From: Planctomycetota bacterium
GTDB taxonomy: Bacteria; Planctomycetota; Phycisphaerae; Phycisphaerales; SM1A02
Direction: 5' to 3'
Assembly (NCBI GenBank): GCA_027618565.1
Contig: JAQCEQ010000019.1
Span: forward strand, 1 to 54,655
DNA length: 54,655 nt
Made by a program: the position numbers and the translations under genes. How positions within the stretch are numbered: the stretch's first letter is position 1; each line of letters begins with the position of its first letter. The notes under the pieces are model-generated. The model was not told the origin of the DNA and did no database searches. It saw only the letters and a program-made list of their open reading frames with translations. Of this stretch, positions 26,838 to 34,878 are shown piece after piece.

Positions 26838-28285
26838 GCAAGGCGCCCGCGCCGAGTAGTGAGGCGAGTTCGATCCGGGCAGAAGTGTGGCGACAGGCGT
26901 GGCCGACGGTCGTGGCGATGACCTCGTACACCGTCATGCAGTTTATCGACAGCATAATGTTGGCGCGGATCAGCCCCGAAGCGGTCGCCGCGCAGGGGAA
27001 CGGCGGCGTCTGGGTCTGGACCGCGGTCGCGGCGATGTACGGCATCGTCACGCTGGTGAACACCTTCGCGTCCCAAAACATGGGTGCAGGTCGACCCCGT
27101 GAGGCCGCGAAGTACGCATGGGCGGGCGTGTGGGTCTCCATCGCGTGCGCCGCCGGTGTCATCCTGCCGTGGGGGTTCTTTCTCCCGACGCTTTTTGGAG
27201 CACTCGGCCACGAACCGTCTTTGGTCGGGATGGAAGTGGCGTATGGGCAGGTCCTCTGCTTTGGCGCCGTGTTGACGCTGAGTTCCAAGGCCATCAGTGG
27301 GTTCTTCTTCGGGATTCACTGGCCCAAGGTGATCGCCGTGAGCGCGATCCTGGGAAACATCGCCAACCTCCTGGGGAACTACGCGCTCATCTATGGCCCC
27401 GACGGCATCCCCGAGTGGGGACTCCCTGGAATCCCGTTCGCGCCGCGCCTTGAAGTGACCGGCGCGGCGATCGGGACGCTCTTCGGGACCGGCGTGGAGC
27501 TGCTGATTCCGTTGGCAGTGTTGCTGCGCCCGCGATTCAATCACGAGTTTCACTTCTGGGCCGCGTGGAAGCCATCGTGGGGGCCGATCAAGGACTTGTT
27601 GCGGCTGGGCTGGGCACCGGCGCTCCAGAATGCCAACGAGATGCTGGCGTGGGCGATCTTCATGTCAGTGCTGGTGGGGAAGTTCGGAACGATCGACCTG
27701 GCCGCCGGGTGGGCGACCCTGCGCTACATGCACTTGTCGTTCATGCCGGCCATCGGGTTCAGCGTCGCTTGCTCGTCGCTTGTGGGAAAGGCCATCGGTG
27801 CCGGCGACAAGGATCGAGCCACCAAGTTCGCCCGGGTGACCGTCCGAATGGCCTTGGTCTACATGACCTGCTGGGGCGTGGCGATGATCCTCTTCCGGCG
27901 TCCGATGATGGAGGTCTTTGCAAGCGCTCCAGGCGAAGATCCCATCGCCCTTGCCCGGATGATCGATGTCGGCTCCACGATCATGGTCTGCGCCGCGCTG
28001 TTCCAGTTCTTTGACGCCATCGGCATCGTCTACAGCGGTGCGTTGAGGGGTGCGGGGGACACGATCTGGCCCGCCGCGCTCACCGTCATCCTCTCGTGGT
28101 CGATGATCATCGGGGTCGGTGGCGCCTTGGCCCATTGGTGTCCGCAGTGGGGATCCCTTGGCCCGTGGATTGGCGCCAGCATCTACATTTCTGTTCTCGG
28201 CTTGGTCCTGGGATTGCGGTTTGAGTCCAATCGATGGAGGTCGATCAACGTGCTGGCGTCCAGCACTCCGCCGGGCGGGGACTGA
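26834..28285 (+). CDS. MATE family efflux transporter
   Basis: 483 residues with about twelve hydrophobic helices in two homologous halves. The first starts AWPTVVAMTSYTVMQFIDSI and the second LRLGWAPALQNANEMLAWAI, the MATE pattern. It should export organic cations or metabolites using a Na+ or H+ gradient. The GTG start overlaps the nuoG stop (GTGA), and the upstream ORF extension is in the shadow of nuoG. The link to nuoG may reflect convenience of expression only. Confidence 0.88.
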   Translation: MSKAPAPSSEASSIRAEVWRQAWPTVVAMTSYTVMQFIDSIMLARISPEAVAAQGNGGVWVWTAVAAMYGIVTLVNTFASQNMGAGRPREAAKYAWAGVWVSIACAAGVILPWGFFLPTLFGALGHEPSLVGMEVAYGQVLCFGAVLTLSSKAISGFFFGIHWPKVIAVSAILGNIANLLGNYALIYGPDGIPEWGLPGIPFAPRLEVTGAAIGTLFGTGVELLIPLAVLLRPRFNHEFHFWAAWKPSWGPIKDLLRLGWAPALQNANEMLAWAIFMSVLVGKFGTIDLAAGWATLRYMHLSFMPAIGFSVACSSLVGKAIGAGDKDRATKFARVTVRMALVYMTCWGVAMILFRRPMMEVFASAPGEDPIALARMIDVGSTIMVCAALFQFFDAIGIVYSGALRGAGDTIWPAALTVILSWSMIIGVGGALAHWCPQWGSLGPWIGASIYISVLGLVLGLRFESNRWRSINVLASSTPPGGD

Positions 28286-28303
28286 GCGCGGCTCAAGCAG
28301 GAC

Positions 28304-28331
28304 TTGGGGAGATCCGGGCGATTGCTACGAT
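28304..28331 (+). promoter_or_regulatory. Probable promoter of the TPR/alpha-CTD gene
   Basis: TTGGGG (28304-28309), a 16-base spacer, then TACGAT (28326-28331). The ATG at 28352 is 20 bases further, so a short 5' leader is expected, unlike most genes here. Confidence 0.45.
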
Positions 28332-28351
28332 CCAGTTTTGAATCCCTCCCC

Positions 28352-29269
28352 ATGACCAACCCGCCCACGCTTGAGACTCCATCATCAGAAGTGGTCGCGG
28401 CACTGGCCAGTGCCGAATCGCTGGAGCGGAGCGCGAAGTTTGACGCCGCCATCTCCACGCTGGAAGCGGTGCTGACTGCGGGCTCGCGCCATCCCGCCGT
28501 TCTCCTGAAGCTGGCGTATCTCCTGGACATCCACGGGGACGATGCCGCCGCAAACGCCGTGTACGAGGAGATAGTGCACTTGCCCCATCCGCCGGTGCGG
28601 GCGCTCATCAACCAGGCGATCCGCTTCGAGGACGGCGGGGAGTACCGCCGGGCACGCCGCTGCCTGGAACGCGTGCTCTCGGTGGATCCTTCCAACCAGC
28701 GGGCCCGGCTGTACCTGCGCAATGTGCAAGGCGGCGAGGGAGCACAGGTCTTCGAGCCCAAGGACGAGGGCGATCCGCAACGCAACGCGCTCTTTGATGT
28801 GCCGGTCACCGACATCGACCTCTCACTCCGTGCTCGGAATTGCCTGCGAAAGATGAACATCCGCACGCTTGGCGACTTGGTCCGCGTGACCGAGGCGGAA
28901 CTCCTCGCGTACCGAAATTTCGGCGACCAGTCGCTGGATGAAATCAAGCGCGCACTCTCGCAAAAGGACCTGTCGCTTGGCCAGAGCGCCGCCGAGAAGC
29001 GATTCCAGGGGACCACCGATGACCCGCACTTCGCCGCATTGGAGGTACGTGTGGGACGCGCTGTGCTGGACACCCCGCTCTCCTCGATTTCACTATCCGT
29101 GCGGGCCCGGCGCGCGACGGCGCACCTAGGCCTGCGCTCGGTAGGCGAGTTGGCGATGTGCACGGAGGCGGAACTCATGGGCATCAAGAACTTCGGTACG
29201 ACGAGCCTGGATGAGCTCCGCAACCTGCTCACCGAGCGGGGCCTGGACTTCCGCCCCCTGGATGGGTGA
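28352..29269 (+). CDS. TPR protein with two RNA polymerase alpha C-terminal domains
   Basis: 305 residues. Residues 12-125 are TPR-like helices. Residues 148-210 closely resemble the alpha-subunit C-terminal domain (alpha-CTD): LSLRARNCLRKMNIRTLGDL and LLAYRNFGDQSLDEIKR. Arg160 and Asn163 match the UP-element contacts Arg265 and Asn268 of E. coli alpha. Residues 237-300 are a second copy (SLSVRARRATAHLGLRSVGE, IKNFGTTSLDELR) keeping the Arg but not the Asn. There is no polymerase N-terminal domain. It may bind UP-like DNA or sigma/activators as an adaptor. The downstream SpoIID gene is coupled by TGATG. Confidence 0.82.
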   Translation: MTNPPTLETPSSEVVAALASAESLERSAKFDAAISTLEAVLTAGSRHPAVLLKLAYLLDIHGDDAAANAVYEEIVHLPHPPVRALINQAIRFEDGGEYRRARRCLERVLSVDPSNQRARLYLRNVQGGEGAQVFEPKDEGDPQRNALFDVPVTDIDLSLRARNCLRKMNIRTLGDLVRVTEAELLAYRNFGDQSLDEIKRALSQKDLSLGQSAAEKRFQGTTDDPHFAALEVRVGRAVLDTPLSSISLSVRARRATAHLGLRSVGELAMCTEAELMGIKNFGTTSLDELRNLLTERGLDFRPLDG

Positions 29270-30708
29270 TGCCGGCGCGGTCATTCCATCTCGTCCGCCG
29301 ATGGGTTGCATCGGGCATCGTCGCGGCCTTGGCCCTGGCTTCCTTGGCGACCCTCGTGGGTCCCAGTGGCTGTGCGGGACCGTTGGACCAATCATCGACG
29401 ACCTCCACTCCAGCTGAGGGTGTGGTGTTGGCTGGAGGCGAGCCCGGCACCGCGATGGAGAGGGCCACCACAGCGGTCAAGCCCAGCAACGCCACGGCGT
29501 CCCGACCACGCCCGGTGCCGCCGCGCGAGGAGCCCACGGTGCGTGTGCTGGTTGGAGTCTCGCCCGGCATGGAAGGCGTCAGCCTCGACCACCCGCAACA
29601 CTTCCTCTGGCTGGCGCAGCGCGGGACGGGGCGGTCGGCGACCGTGTCGTCGCCACTCACCGTGCGCCTCCAGGCCGGCGAGTGGGTGGCGACGGAGGAG
29701 CGACGCCCGAACGGTGGCGGTGACGGAAGGATCGTGTTTCCCGCGGACCGGCCGTTGGAGGTGCACCCCCTGGCGGATGCCAAGCCGGTCGTGGTCTGGG
29801 GCAGGACCAGCTTCCCCGGCTCGCTGGTCCTCCACGAGGATCAAGGTCGTGTCGAGGTCGTCGTCCACGTTGGTCTGGAGTCGTACCTGCCTGGCGTGCT
29901 GGCCAAGGAGTTGTTCCCCGGGTGGCATGCAGAGGCGTACCGGGCGCAGGCCGTCGCGGCGCGCTCGTACTCGCTGGTGGAGATGGATCGATGGCACGAC
30001 CGGCGGCACTACGACATGGTCGCCGGCGAGCGCAACCAGGCGTGGATTGGCGAGACGACGCGCCCGCAGGCGCTCTCCGGCGTGAAGTCGACCGAGGGTC
30101 AGGTCCTCACCTTCGACGGAGCCGTCGTGCCGGGCTACTACTCATCGTGCTGCGGTGGTGTTGGGGCCAATGTGGGCGACTCCGTCAACAGCAACCCATT
30201 CCATGACATCGCGCCGCTGCAGTCGGGGAACCACGGCCCGCGCACCGGAGCGGCGTGCTGTGAGTCGGCCAGCGTCCGCACCTGGTCCGTGGAATTGGGG
30301 GAGACGGACATGCGCAACCGGCTCCGGGAGTGGGGGCGCGAGCGGAAGCGCCCCGACATCGTCGCGCTGGGTCGCATCATCGTGATCGAGCGGTCTCGCG
30401 AGAACGCGTCGGGCCGCGCGGTCCAGTACACCATCGAGGACGCCGGTGGCGTGCGGTTCACGATCGACGCGGAAGAGTTCCGAAGGGCACTCAACGCGTA
30501 CGGGCCCTCCGGCGGGCGGAGCATCCGCAGCGGTGACTTCCTGGCCGGTCGCACCCGAGGCGGCAGCTGGAGGCTGGAGGGTCGCGGCTTTGGGCATGGC
30601 TGCGGCCTCTGCCAGTACGGCGCGCAGGGCATGGCGATGGAGGGAGCCACGGCCTCTCACATCTTGCAGCGCTACTACCCCGGCGCGTCGTTGACGGAGG
30701 CGTGGTAG
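29269..30708 (+). CDS. SpoIID/LytB domain protein, exported
   Basis: 479 residues. A signal/anchor (IVAALALASLATLVGPSGC) is followed by a low-complexity linker to about residue 90. The SpoIID domain spans about 180-470. Landmarks are VGLESYLPGVLAKELFPGWH, AYRAQAVAARSYSL, YYSSCCGGVG and GRGFGHGCGLCQYGAQGMA. In Bacillus, SpoIID is a lytic transglycosylase on denuded glycan; in Gram-negatives the domain is thought to act on peptidoglycan. Extra Cys residues (CC, CGLC) suggest disulphides. The ATG overlaps the previous stop; GTG three bases earlier is an alternative. Confidence 0.85.
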   Translation: MPARSFHLVRRWVASGIVAALALASLATLVGPSGCAGPLDQSSTTSTPAEGVVLAGGEPGTAMERATTAVKPSNATASRPRPVPPREEPTVRVLVGVSPGMEGVSLDHPQHFLWLAQRGTGRSATVSSPLTVRLQAGEWVATEERRPNGGGDGRIVFPADRPLEVHPLADAKPVVVWGRTSFPGSLVLHEDQGRVEVVVHVGLESYLPGVLAKELFPGWHAEAYRAQAVAARSYSLVEMDRWHDRRHYDMVAGERNQAWIGETTRPQALSGVKSTEGQVLTFDGAVVPGYYSSCCGGVGANVGDSVNSNPFHDIAPLQSGNHGPRTGAACCESASVRTWSVELGETDMRNRLREWGRERKRPDIVALGRIIVIERSRENASGRAVQYTIEDAGGVRFTIDAEEFRRALNAYGPSGGRSIRSGDFLAGRTRGGSWRLEGRGFGHGCGLCQYGAQGMAMEGATASHILQRYYPGASLTEAW

Positions 30709-30710
30709 GC

Positions 30711-31334
30711 GTGTTCACCGGGCTCATCCGGGCACGCGGCGTGGTCTCCACTGTGGAGCGGCGTGGCGGCTCGATGCTGCTGGCGATTCGACAAGTGCCG
30801 ACCGACGGGATCCTCCACGGGACACGCGTGGGCGACTCGATCGCCATCGATGGATGCTGCCTCACGGCCACCTCCGTTGGCGCGGAACTCTGCTTTGATG
30901 TGATCGAGCAGACGATCGCGCTCACGACGCTGGGGTCAATGGCGCCTGGGCGATGCGTTCATCTGGAGCCTGCCCTGAGGATGGGCGATCCGCTTGGAGG
31001 ACATCTGGTCCAGGGACATGTGGACGGGCGGGCTCGCGTGCACTTTGCCGGGGAGCGCAACGGTTTTCGCCTGGTGGTGGAGGTACCGGAGCGTTGTCGG
31101 GCCTGGATGTTGCCACAGGGCTCCGTGGCGATCAACGGCGTGAGCCTCACCATCGCGGAGGCAGACCCCGCGGCGGGACGTTTCGGCGTGGCGCTGATCC
31201 CGGAGACGCTTCGGGCCACCAACCTTGGTCAGCTTGTCGCGGGTGACGACGTCAACCTGGAGTGTGACCAGTTGGCCAAGGTCATTCACGCGCGCCTGGC
31301 GCAAGCGATCCCCGCTTCGCCACCACCATCGTGA
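30711..31334 (+). CDS. ribE: Riboflavin synthase, alpha subunit
   Basis: 207 residues with two tandem lumazine-binding barrels. The first starts MFTGLIRARG (GTG start) and includes IDGCCLTATSV; the second has GHLVQGHVDGRARV and INGVSLTIAEAD. It dismutates two 6,7-dimethyl-8-ribityllumazine molecules to riboflavin. GGAGG at 30696-30700 is 10 bases before the GTG at 30711, which decides this start over GTG 30702. No FMN riboswitch can fit. Its last 53 bases overlap the convergent phosphatase gene. Confidence 0.93.
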   Translation: MFTGLIRARGVVSTVERRGGSMLLAIRQVPTDGILHGTRVGDSIAIDGCCLTATSVGAELCFDVIEQTIALTTLGSMAPGRCVHLEPALRMGDPLGGHLVQGHVDGRARVHFAGERNGFRLVVEVPERCRAWMLPQGSVAINGVSLTIAEADPAAGRFGVALIPETLRATNLGQLVAGDDVNLECDQLAKVIHARLAQAIPASPPPS

Positions 31335-32514
31335 CATCGTCGATCAGGGGGAGGGGACCCTTCGCTCGATCAATCTCACTGTCCACGGACGCGACCACCG
31401 AAGCGGCATCGCCAGCCTTGACCGCCTCGGCGAAGAGTTCGAGGTAGCGGTCAGTCGGGAGGAGCGCTCCGGGAATCGTGGGATGGGCCTGCGGATAGAG
31501 GTGTTCAAAGCCATCGGTGTACAGAAGGAGCCCCTCGCCGGGGCCGATCGTGACTTCGCACGGCTCGAATTCGGCCTCCTCCAAGATCCCGAGAATCGGT
31601 CCAGAGCTGGGAATGGGGTCCAGCGCGCCATCGACTCCCACTCGAAACACGGGTGGATGGCCCGCGGTGGCCACTCGCGTGAGGCCGGTCCGGAGATCGA
31701 TGAGCGCGTAGGCCGCGGTCGCGAAACGGGCATTGCGCCCGGTGTGGGCCACCATTTCGCGGTTCAGGAGGTCGAGTGACTCGGCGGGAGAATAAAGTCG
31801 ATACGAACCTGGCTCGATTCGCTTGATGGGCATCGCACGCGCCAGCACCAGGGTGAGCAGCGCGGCGGGGACCCCGTGCCCGACCGCGTCGAGGACGAAG
31901 ACCGCCAGGTGGTGTTCGTCAGCCCGGAAAGCGTTGTAGATGTCGCCGGACACATAGCTGGCGGGACGCCAGAGGGCACCGACCTGCCAGTCTCCCACTC
32001 GCGGAAGCGTGCGGGGCAGGAACTCCCGCTGCACGCTGGCGGCCAGCACCAGTTCGTCTTGCAGTCGGGTCATCTCGGTCTTGAGGGGCGCATCCTGCCG
32101 AGTGGCGCGAGCGACTTGGTCGGACAAGTCATCGATGGTCGCCTGCCGTGCCACCAAGCCGCGAAGGAAACCCGCGACGGACTCAGGCCGGGCATCGGCG
32201 CCGGTCGCCAGGACTCCGTCGGGGAGCCCCCCGGCATCCGCGATGGCCACGACGGGCAGATTGGCGGATCGTGCGTCCTCGCACATCGCCAGCTGTTCGC
32301 GCGTGCGGGGCACTCCGACGAAGATGAGTACCGCCCTGGACCCAGCCCCGCTCCACGCTCCCGCTCCAAGGTCCGCTGCCCCGGGTGAGGAGGTCACGAA
32401 GTCGGCCAGCTGCCCAAGCTTCTGCGCCACCTGTGACGCGAGTGCGGCGTCCTCGCCCTGGACGATCGCGTGGATGGCCTTCATGTCAAGAGGCAGCTGA
32501 GCGGCGACGGTCAT
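31282..32514 (-). CDS. RsbU/SpoIIE-type PP2C phosphatase with degenerate receiver-like N-terminus
   Basis: 410 residues. The C-terminal PPM domain (about 165-405) has the metal-binding residues SGDIYNAF, LDAVGHGVPAALL, YTDGFEH and IDDVTMVV, as in phosphatases that control anti-sigma factor antagonists. A helical linker holds QDELVLAASVQREFLP. Residues 1-130 resemble a response-regulator receiver (AVLIFVGVPRT, LPVVAIADAGG) without an evident phospho-acceptor Asp. It likely relays a signal to a partner-switching system whose other genes are not in the window. TAGACT 6 bases before the ATG supports the start. Confidence 0.83.
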   Translation of the reverse strand: MTVAAQLPLDMKAIHAIVQGEDAALASQVAQKLGQLADFVTSSPGAADLGAGAWSGAGSRAVLIFVGVPRTREQLAMCEDARSANLPVVAIADAGGLPDGVLATGADARPESVAGFLRGLVARQATIDDLSDQVARATRQDAPLKTEMTRLQDELVLAASVQREFLPRTLPRVGDWQVGALWRPASYVSGDIYNAFRADEHHLAVFVLDAVGHGVPAALLTLVLARAMPIKRIEPGSYRLYSPAESLDLLNREMVAHTGRNARFATAAYALIDLRTGLTRVATAGHPPVFRVGVDGALDPIPSSGPILGILEEAEFEPCEVTIGPGEGLLLYTDGFEHLYPQAHPTIPGALLPTDRYLELFAEAVKAGDAASVVASVDSEIDRAKGPLPLIDDVTMVVAKRGSLAPGARE

Positions 32515-32520
32515 CGAGTG

Positions 32521-32526
32521 AGTCTA
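32521..32526 (-). promoter_or_regulatory. TAGACT -10-like element of the PP2C gene
   Basis: TANNNT hexamer 6 bases before the ATG at 32514. It overlaps the stop codon of gluQ. Confidence 0.45.
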
Positions 32527-33462
32527 AGGGAGTACCCGGATGCCATCTTGTCGGACGGCGAGGCTCTCCGAGAGTCGGGGTGGGGCACAGGCATCGAGCC
32601 ACGCGTCGATGGTGGCCCCGTGGACATCGTGCCAGAGCCCCAGCGCGCGACCTGCGCGGCCGCGGAGTTCGTCCGCCGAGACGCCGCTCCCGCGAATCGC
32701 CGCGAGCGCTGCGGCACCCGAACGCTTGGCCAGCCGCTGGCCAGCCTCGTCCAGGACCACGGGGACATGCCACCAGCGCGGCGGCGTCCGACCAAGCCGC
32801 TGGTGGATCGTCGCCTGCAGGGACGACGAGGGCAGCAGGTCGGCGCCGCGCACCACATCCGTGACCTCGTCATCGCCGTCGTCGATGGTGACCGCCGCCT
32901 GGTAGCTGGGATATCCATCGCGCGTCCACACGATGGGGTCGCCCCACATCGCCACCGAATCAATCGTGTGGTCTCCAAGGAAGCCGTCGTGGACCGTGGC
33001 TGGCGCGGCGTCGTTGCGCATGCGCCACGGTCCGATGGATGGTTCAAACCCGCTGGCGCGTGGCAGCGGGCGGAGCGAGGCATCGAAGCGGAGGGATTCG
33101 TCTCCGGCGTGCGGCGCCACGATGCCCGAGGCCTGGCGCAGCTCCCTCCGAGTGTGCGGCGCGTGGAAGACCTCACCCTGCTGAGCGAGCTGGCGCATGA
33201 CCTGGATGTGTCGATCCCGACGGCACGACTGCCGCGGTCGTTCTTCATCCCAGTCCATCCCGAGCCATCGCAGCTCGTCGCGCGCGGCCTGCGCGAGCGC
33301 ATCGGTGCAGCGCGAGGCATCGATGTCCTCGATCCGAAGGATGACACGCCAGCCCTGGTTTCGGGCCAGTCCCCACGCCACCAAGAACGAGACCGCATGG
33401 CCAAGGTGGAGAGCCCCGCTCGGAGTTGGCGCCAGGCGCGTGCAGCGGGACGGGGTTGACAC
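32524..33462 (-). CDS. gluQ: Glutamyl-Q tRNA(Asp) synthetase
   Basis: 312 residues, a shortened glutamyl-tRNA synthetase core without the anticodon-binding domain. HLGH (19-22) is the class I HIGH motif, and AKRSGA stands for KMSKS. RLAPTPSGALHLGHAVSFL and ILRIEDIDASR are typical. It glutamylates queuosine in tRNA-Asp. The usual Cys cluster that binds zinc is replaced by FHAPHTRREL, so zinc is probably not bound. The GTG start is 23 bases from the divergent pterin dehydratase ATG. Confidence 0.9.
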   Translation of the reverse strand: MSTPSRCTRLAPTPSGALHLGHAVSFLVAWGLARNQGWRVILRIEDIDASRCTDALAQAARDELRWLGMDWDEERPRQSCRRDRHIQVMRQLAQQGEVFHAPHTRRELRQASGIVAPHAGDESLRFDASLRPLPRASGFEPSIGPWRMRNDAAPATVHDGFLGDHTIDSVAMWGDPIVWTRDGYPSYQAAVTIDDGDDEVTDVVRGADLLPSSSLQATIHQRLGRTPPRWWHVPVVLDEAGQRLAKRSGAAALAAIRGSGVSADELRGRAGRALGLWHDVHGATIDAWLDACAPPRLSESLAVRQDGIRVLP

Positions 33463-33470
33463 TCGCGGTG

Positions 33471-33478
33471 CTTATACT
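33471..33478. promoter_or_regulatory. Overlapping divergent -10 elements of gluQ and the pterin dehydratase
   Basis: CTTATACT gives TATACT on the plus strand, 7 bases before ATG 33486. On the minus strand it gives TATAAG, 8 bases before GTG 33462. The whole gap is 23 bases, so both messages must be leaderless or nearly so. Confidence 0.5.
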
Positions 33479-33485
33479 TGCTGCG

Positions 33486-33806
33486 ATGCAGGCCATGGAC
33501 GCAGCAAGCGTCGACGCTCGGTTGGCGTCGAGTGCGCAGGGAGCCGATTGGAGCCGGATCGGCGACGCGCTCCAGCGCGTCTATGCGTTCGCGGACTTCA
33601 ATGCGGCAATGGCCTTCGTGAACCGCGTCGCGGCGCATGCGGAGTCGGTCCAGCACCACCCGGACATCCTCATCCGGTACTCCAAGGTGACGCTGACGCT
33701 GTCCACCCACGACGCCGGCGGGATCACGGAGAAGGACTTCGACTTCATCCAGTCGGCGGATGCGCTGGCTGCGGCTGCTCGTTCCGCGTCCGCTCCCTCG
33801 GCCTGA
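33486..33806 (+). CDS. Pterin-4a-carbinolamine dehydratase
   Basis: 106 residues. FADFNAAMAFVNRVAAHAE and HHPDILIRYSKVTLTLSTHD with GGITEKDFDF match the family, including the paired His and Asp active-site residues. It dehydrates 4a-hydroxytetrahydropterin and helps recycle tetrahydrobiopterin; in bacteria it also occurs without aromatic hydroxylases. No hydroxylase lies nearby. TATACT precedes the ATG by 7 bases, which selects this start over the longer ORF. Confidence 0.92.
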   Translation: MQAMDAASVDARLASSAQGADWSRIGDALQRVYAFADFNAAMAFVNRVAAHAESVQHHPDILIRYSKVTLTLSTHDAGGITEKDFDFIQSADALAAAARSASAPSA

Positions 33807-33807
33807 C

Positions 33808-34878
33808 TCAGGCCGATCCGGGCAGTCGCGCCGTCGCGTCCGCAAAGGCCTCCCGCAGGAGGGATGCGCGCTCCAGCAGCTCGGCCTCCGCACCATGGCC
33901 TGACGCGGGTCGCTCCAGGGCCAGGTGCTCTGGCTGCACGCGCAACATGAGCGAACGCAGTGCAGCCTGCGTGATGCCACCAATGACCCCGAGGCACACG
34001 CCGTGCCGAATCCGACCCAGCTTTCGCATCGCTTCCTCTCGCGGCATCAAGTGGGCTGACTGCAGCGCGGAGAGATCCCGGGAGGCGCGATCCAGCGCGC
34101 GCCATCGATGGCCCGCAAGGTAGGCCCGTCGCGCCGCACGCTCCCACTCAACCAGTTCCGGGACGATGACCGTGGCAAACTCGTGCGCGATCTCCTGGGC
34201 GCTCCGGCCGAGCGTGACATGGTTGCTCACTTGGTACAGGTCAGCCTCGTTTGCCGTGCCTTCGCCGCGGAACCCGCGGATGGCCAGCCGAAGTTCCTTG
34301 GCTGCGGCCTCCAGCCGCTTGAGCTGCTTGCCAAGCACCATGGCGGGGAGATGGAGCATGACGCTCACGCGGAGGCCAGTCCCGACATTCGTGGGGCACG
34401 CGGTGAGGTATCCCCAGCGCGAGTGGAAGGAGAAGGGGAGGTGCTCGCCGAGCGCCCGCTCCGCTGCCATCGCCCCCTCCAGCGACTCTTCGACTTGGAG
34501 TCCCGGGCGGACGGCTTGCACGCGGACATGGTCTTCCTCGTTCACCAGGATGGCCAGGTCGCCGTGATCCGAGAGGGCCATCCCGCGAGGGTGGTGGGAC
34601 GATGCGAAGTGTTCGCCGACCAGCCCCCGCTCCACCAAGAGCGCTCGCTCTGATGCCGTCAGCGTTGCCACGCTGATCCAAGTCAATTCCCTCAGCGCCT
34701 TGGACCGACCGATCGCGCGCTCCACGGACTGCACCGCCTCGGTGGCCTGGATCTGGCTGGCACGGCCGGTGAAGGAGACTTCCTGGAGGTTGCGCGCCAA
34801 GCGGACCCTGGTGGAAATGACCACGTCCGAGTCTGGGCCGTCGCCACCCGTCCAGATACTTGGCGTCACCAACTTCAC
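33808..34878 (-). CDS. mcsB: Protein-arginine kinase McsB
   Basis: 356 residues of the guanidino phosphotransferase family. SDVVISTRVRLARNL (17-31) binds nucleotide, CPTNVGTG (161-168) is the substrate loop, and GFRGEGT (catalytic Glu206) and YQVSNHVTLGRS follow. In Bacillus McsB phosphorylates arginines to mark proteins for ClpCP. The C-terminal domain (270-356) is divergent from the Bacillus phospho-arginine-binding dimer domain. It overlaps mcsA by 4 bases (GTGA), so the adaptor-kinase pair is conserved. No clpC is in the window. Confidence 0.9.
   Translation of the reverse strand: MKLVTPSIWTGGDGPDSDVVISTRVRLARNLQEVSFTGRASQIQATEAVQSVERAIGRSKALRELTWISVATLTASERALLVERGLVGEHFASSHHPRGMALSDHGDLAILVNEEDHVRVQAVRPGLQVEESLEGAMAAERALGEHLPFSFHSRWGYLTACPTNVGTGLRVSVMLHLPAMVLGKQLKRLEAAAKELRLAIRGFRGEGTANEADLYQVSNHVTLGRSAQEIAHEFATVIVPELVEWERAARRAYLAGHRWRALDRASRDLSALQSAHLMPREEAMRKLGRIRHGVCLGVIGGITQAALRSLMLRVQPEHLALERPASGHGAEAELLERASLLREAFADATARLPGSA

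Noticed and set aside
30650-30710. Possible FMN riboswitch before ribE
   Set aside because: The upstream bases are coding for the SpoIID protein and a plain SD explains the start.
33456-33478. TTGACA (33456-33461) as the -35 of the pterin dehydratase promoter
   Set aside because: The spacing to TATACT is only 11 bases, too short for a sigma-70 promoter; it is probably coding coincidence in gluQ.
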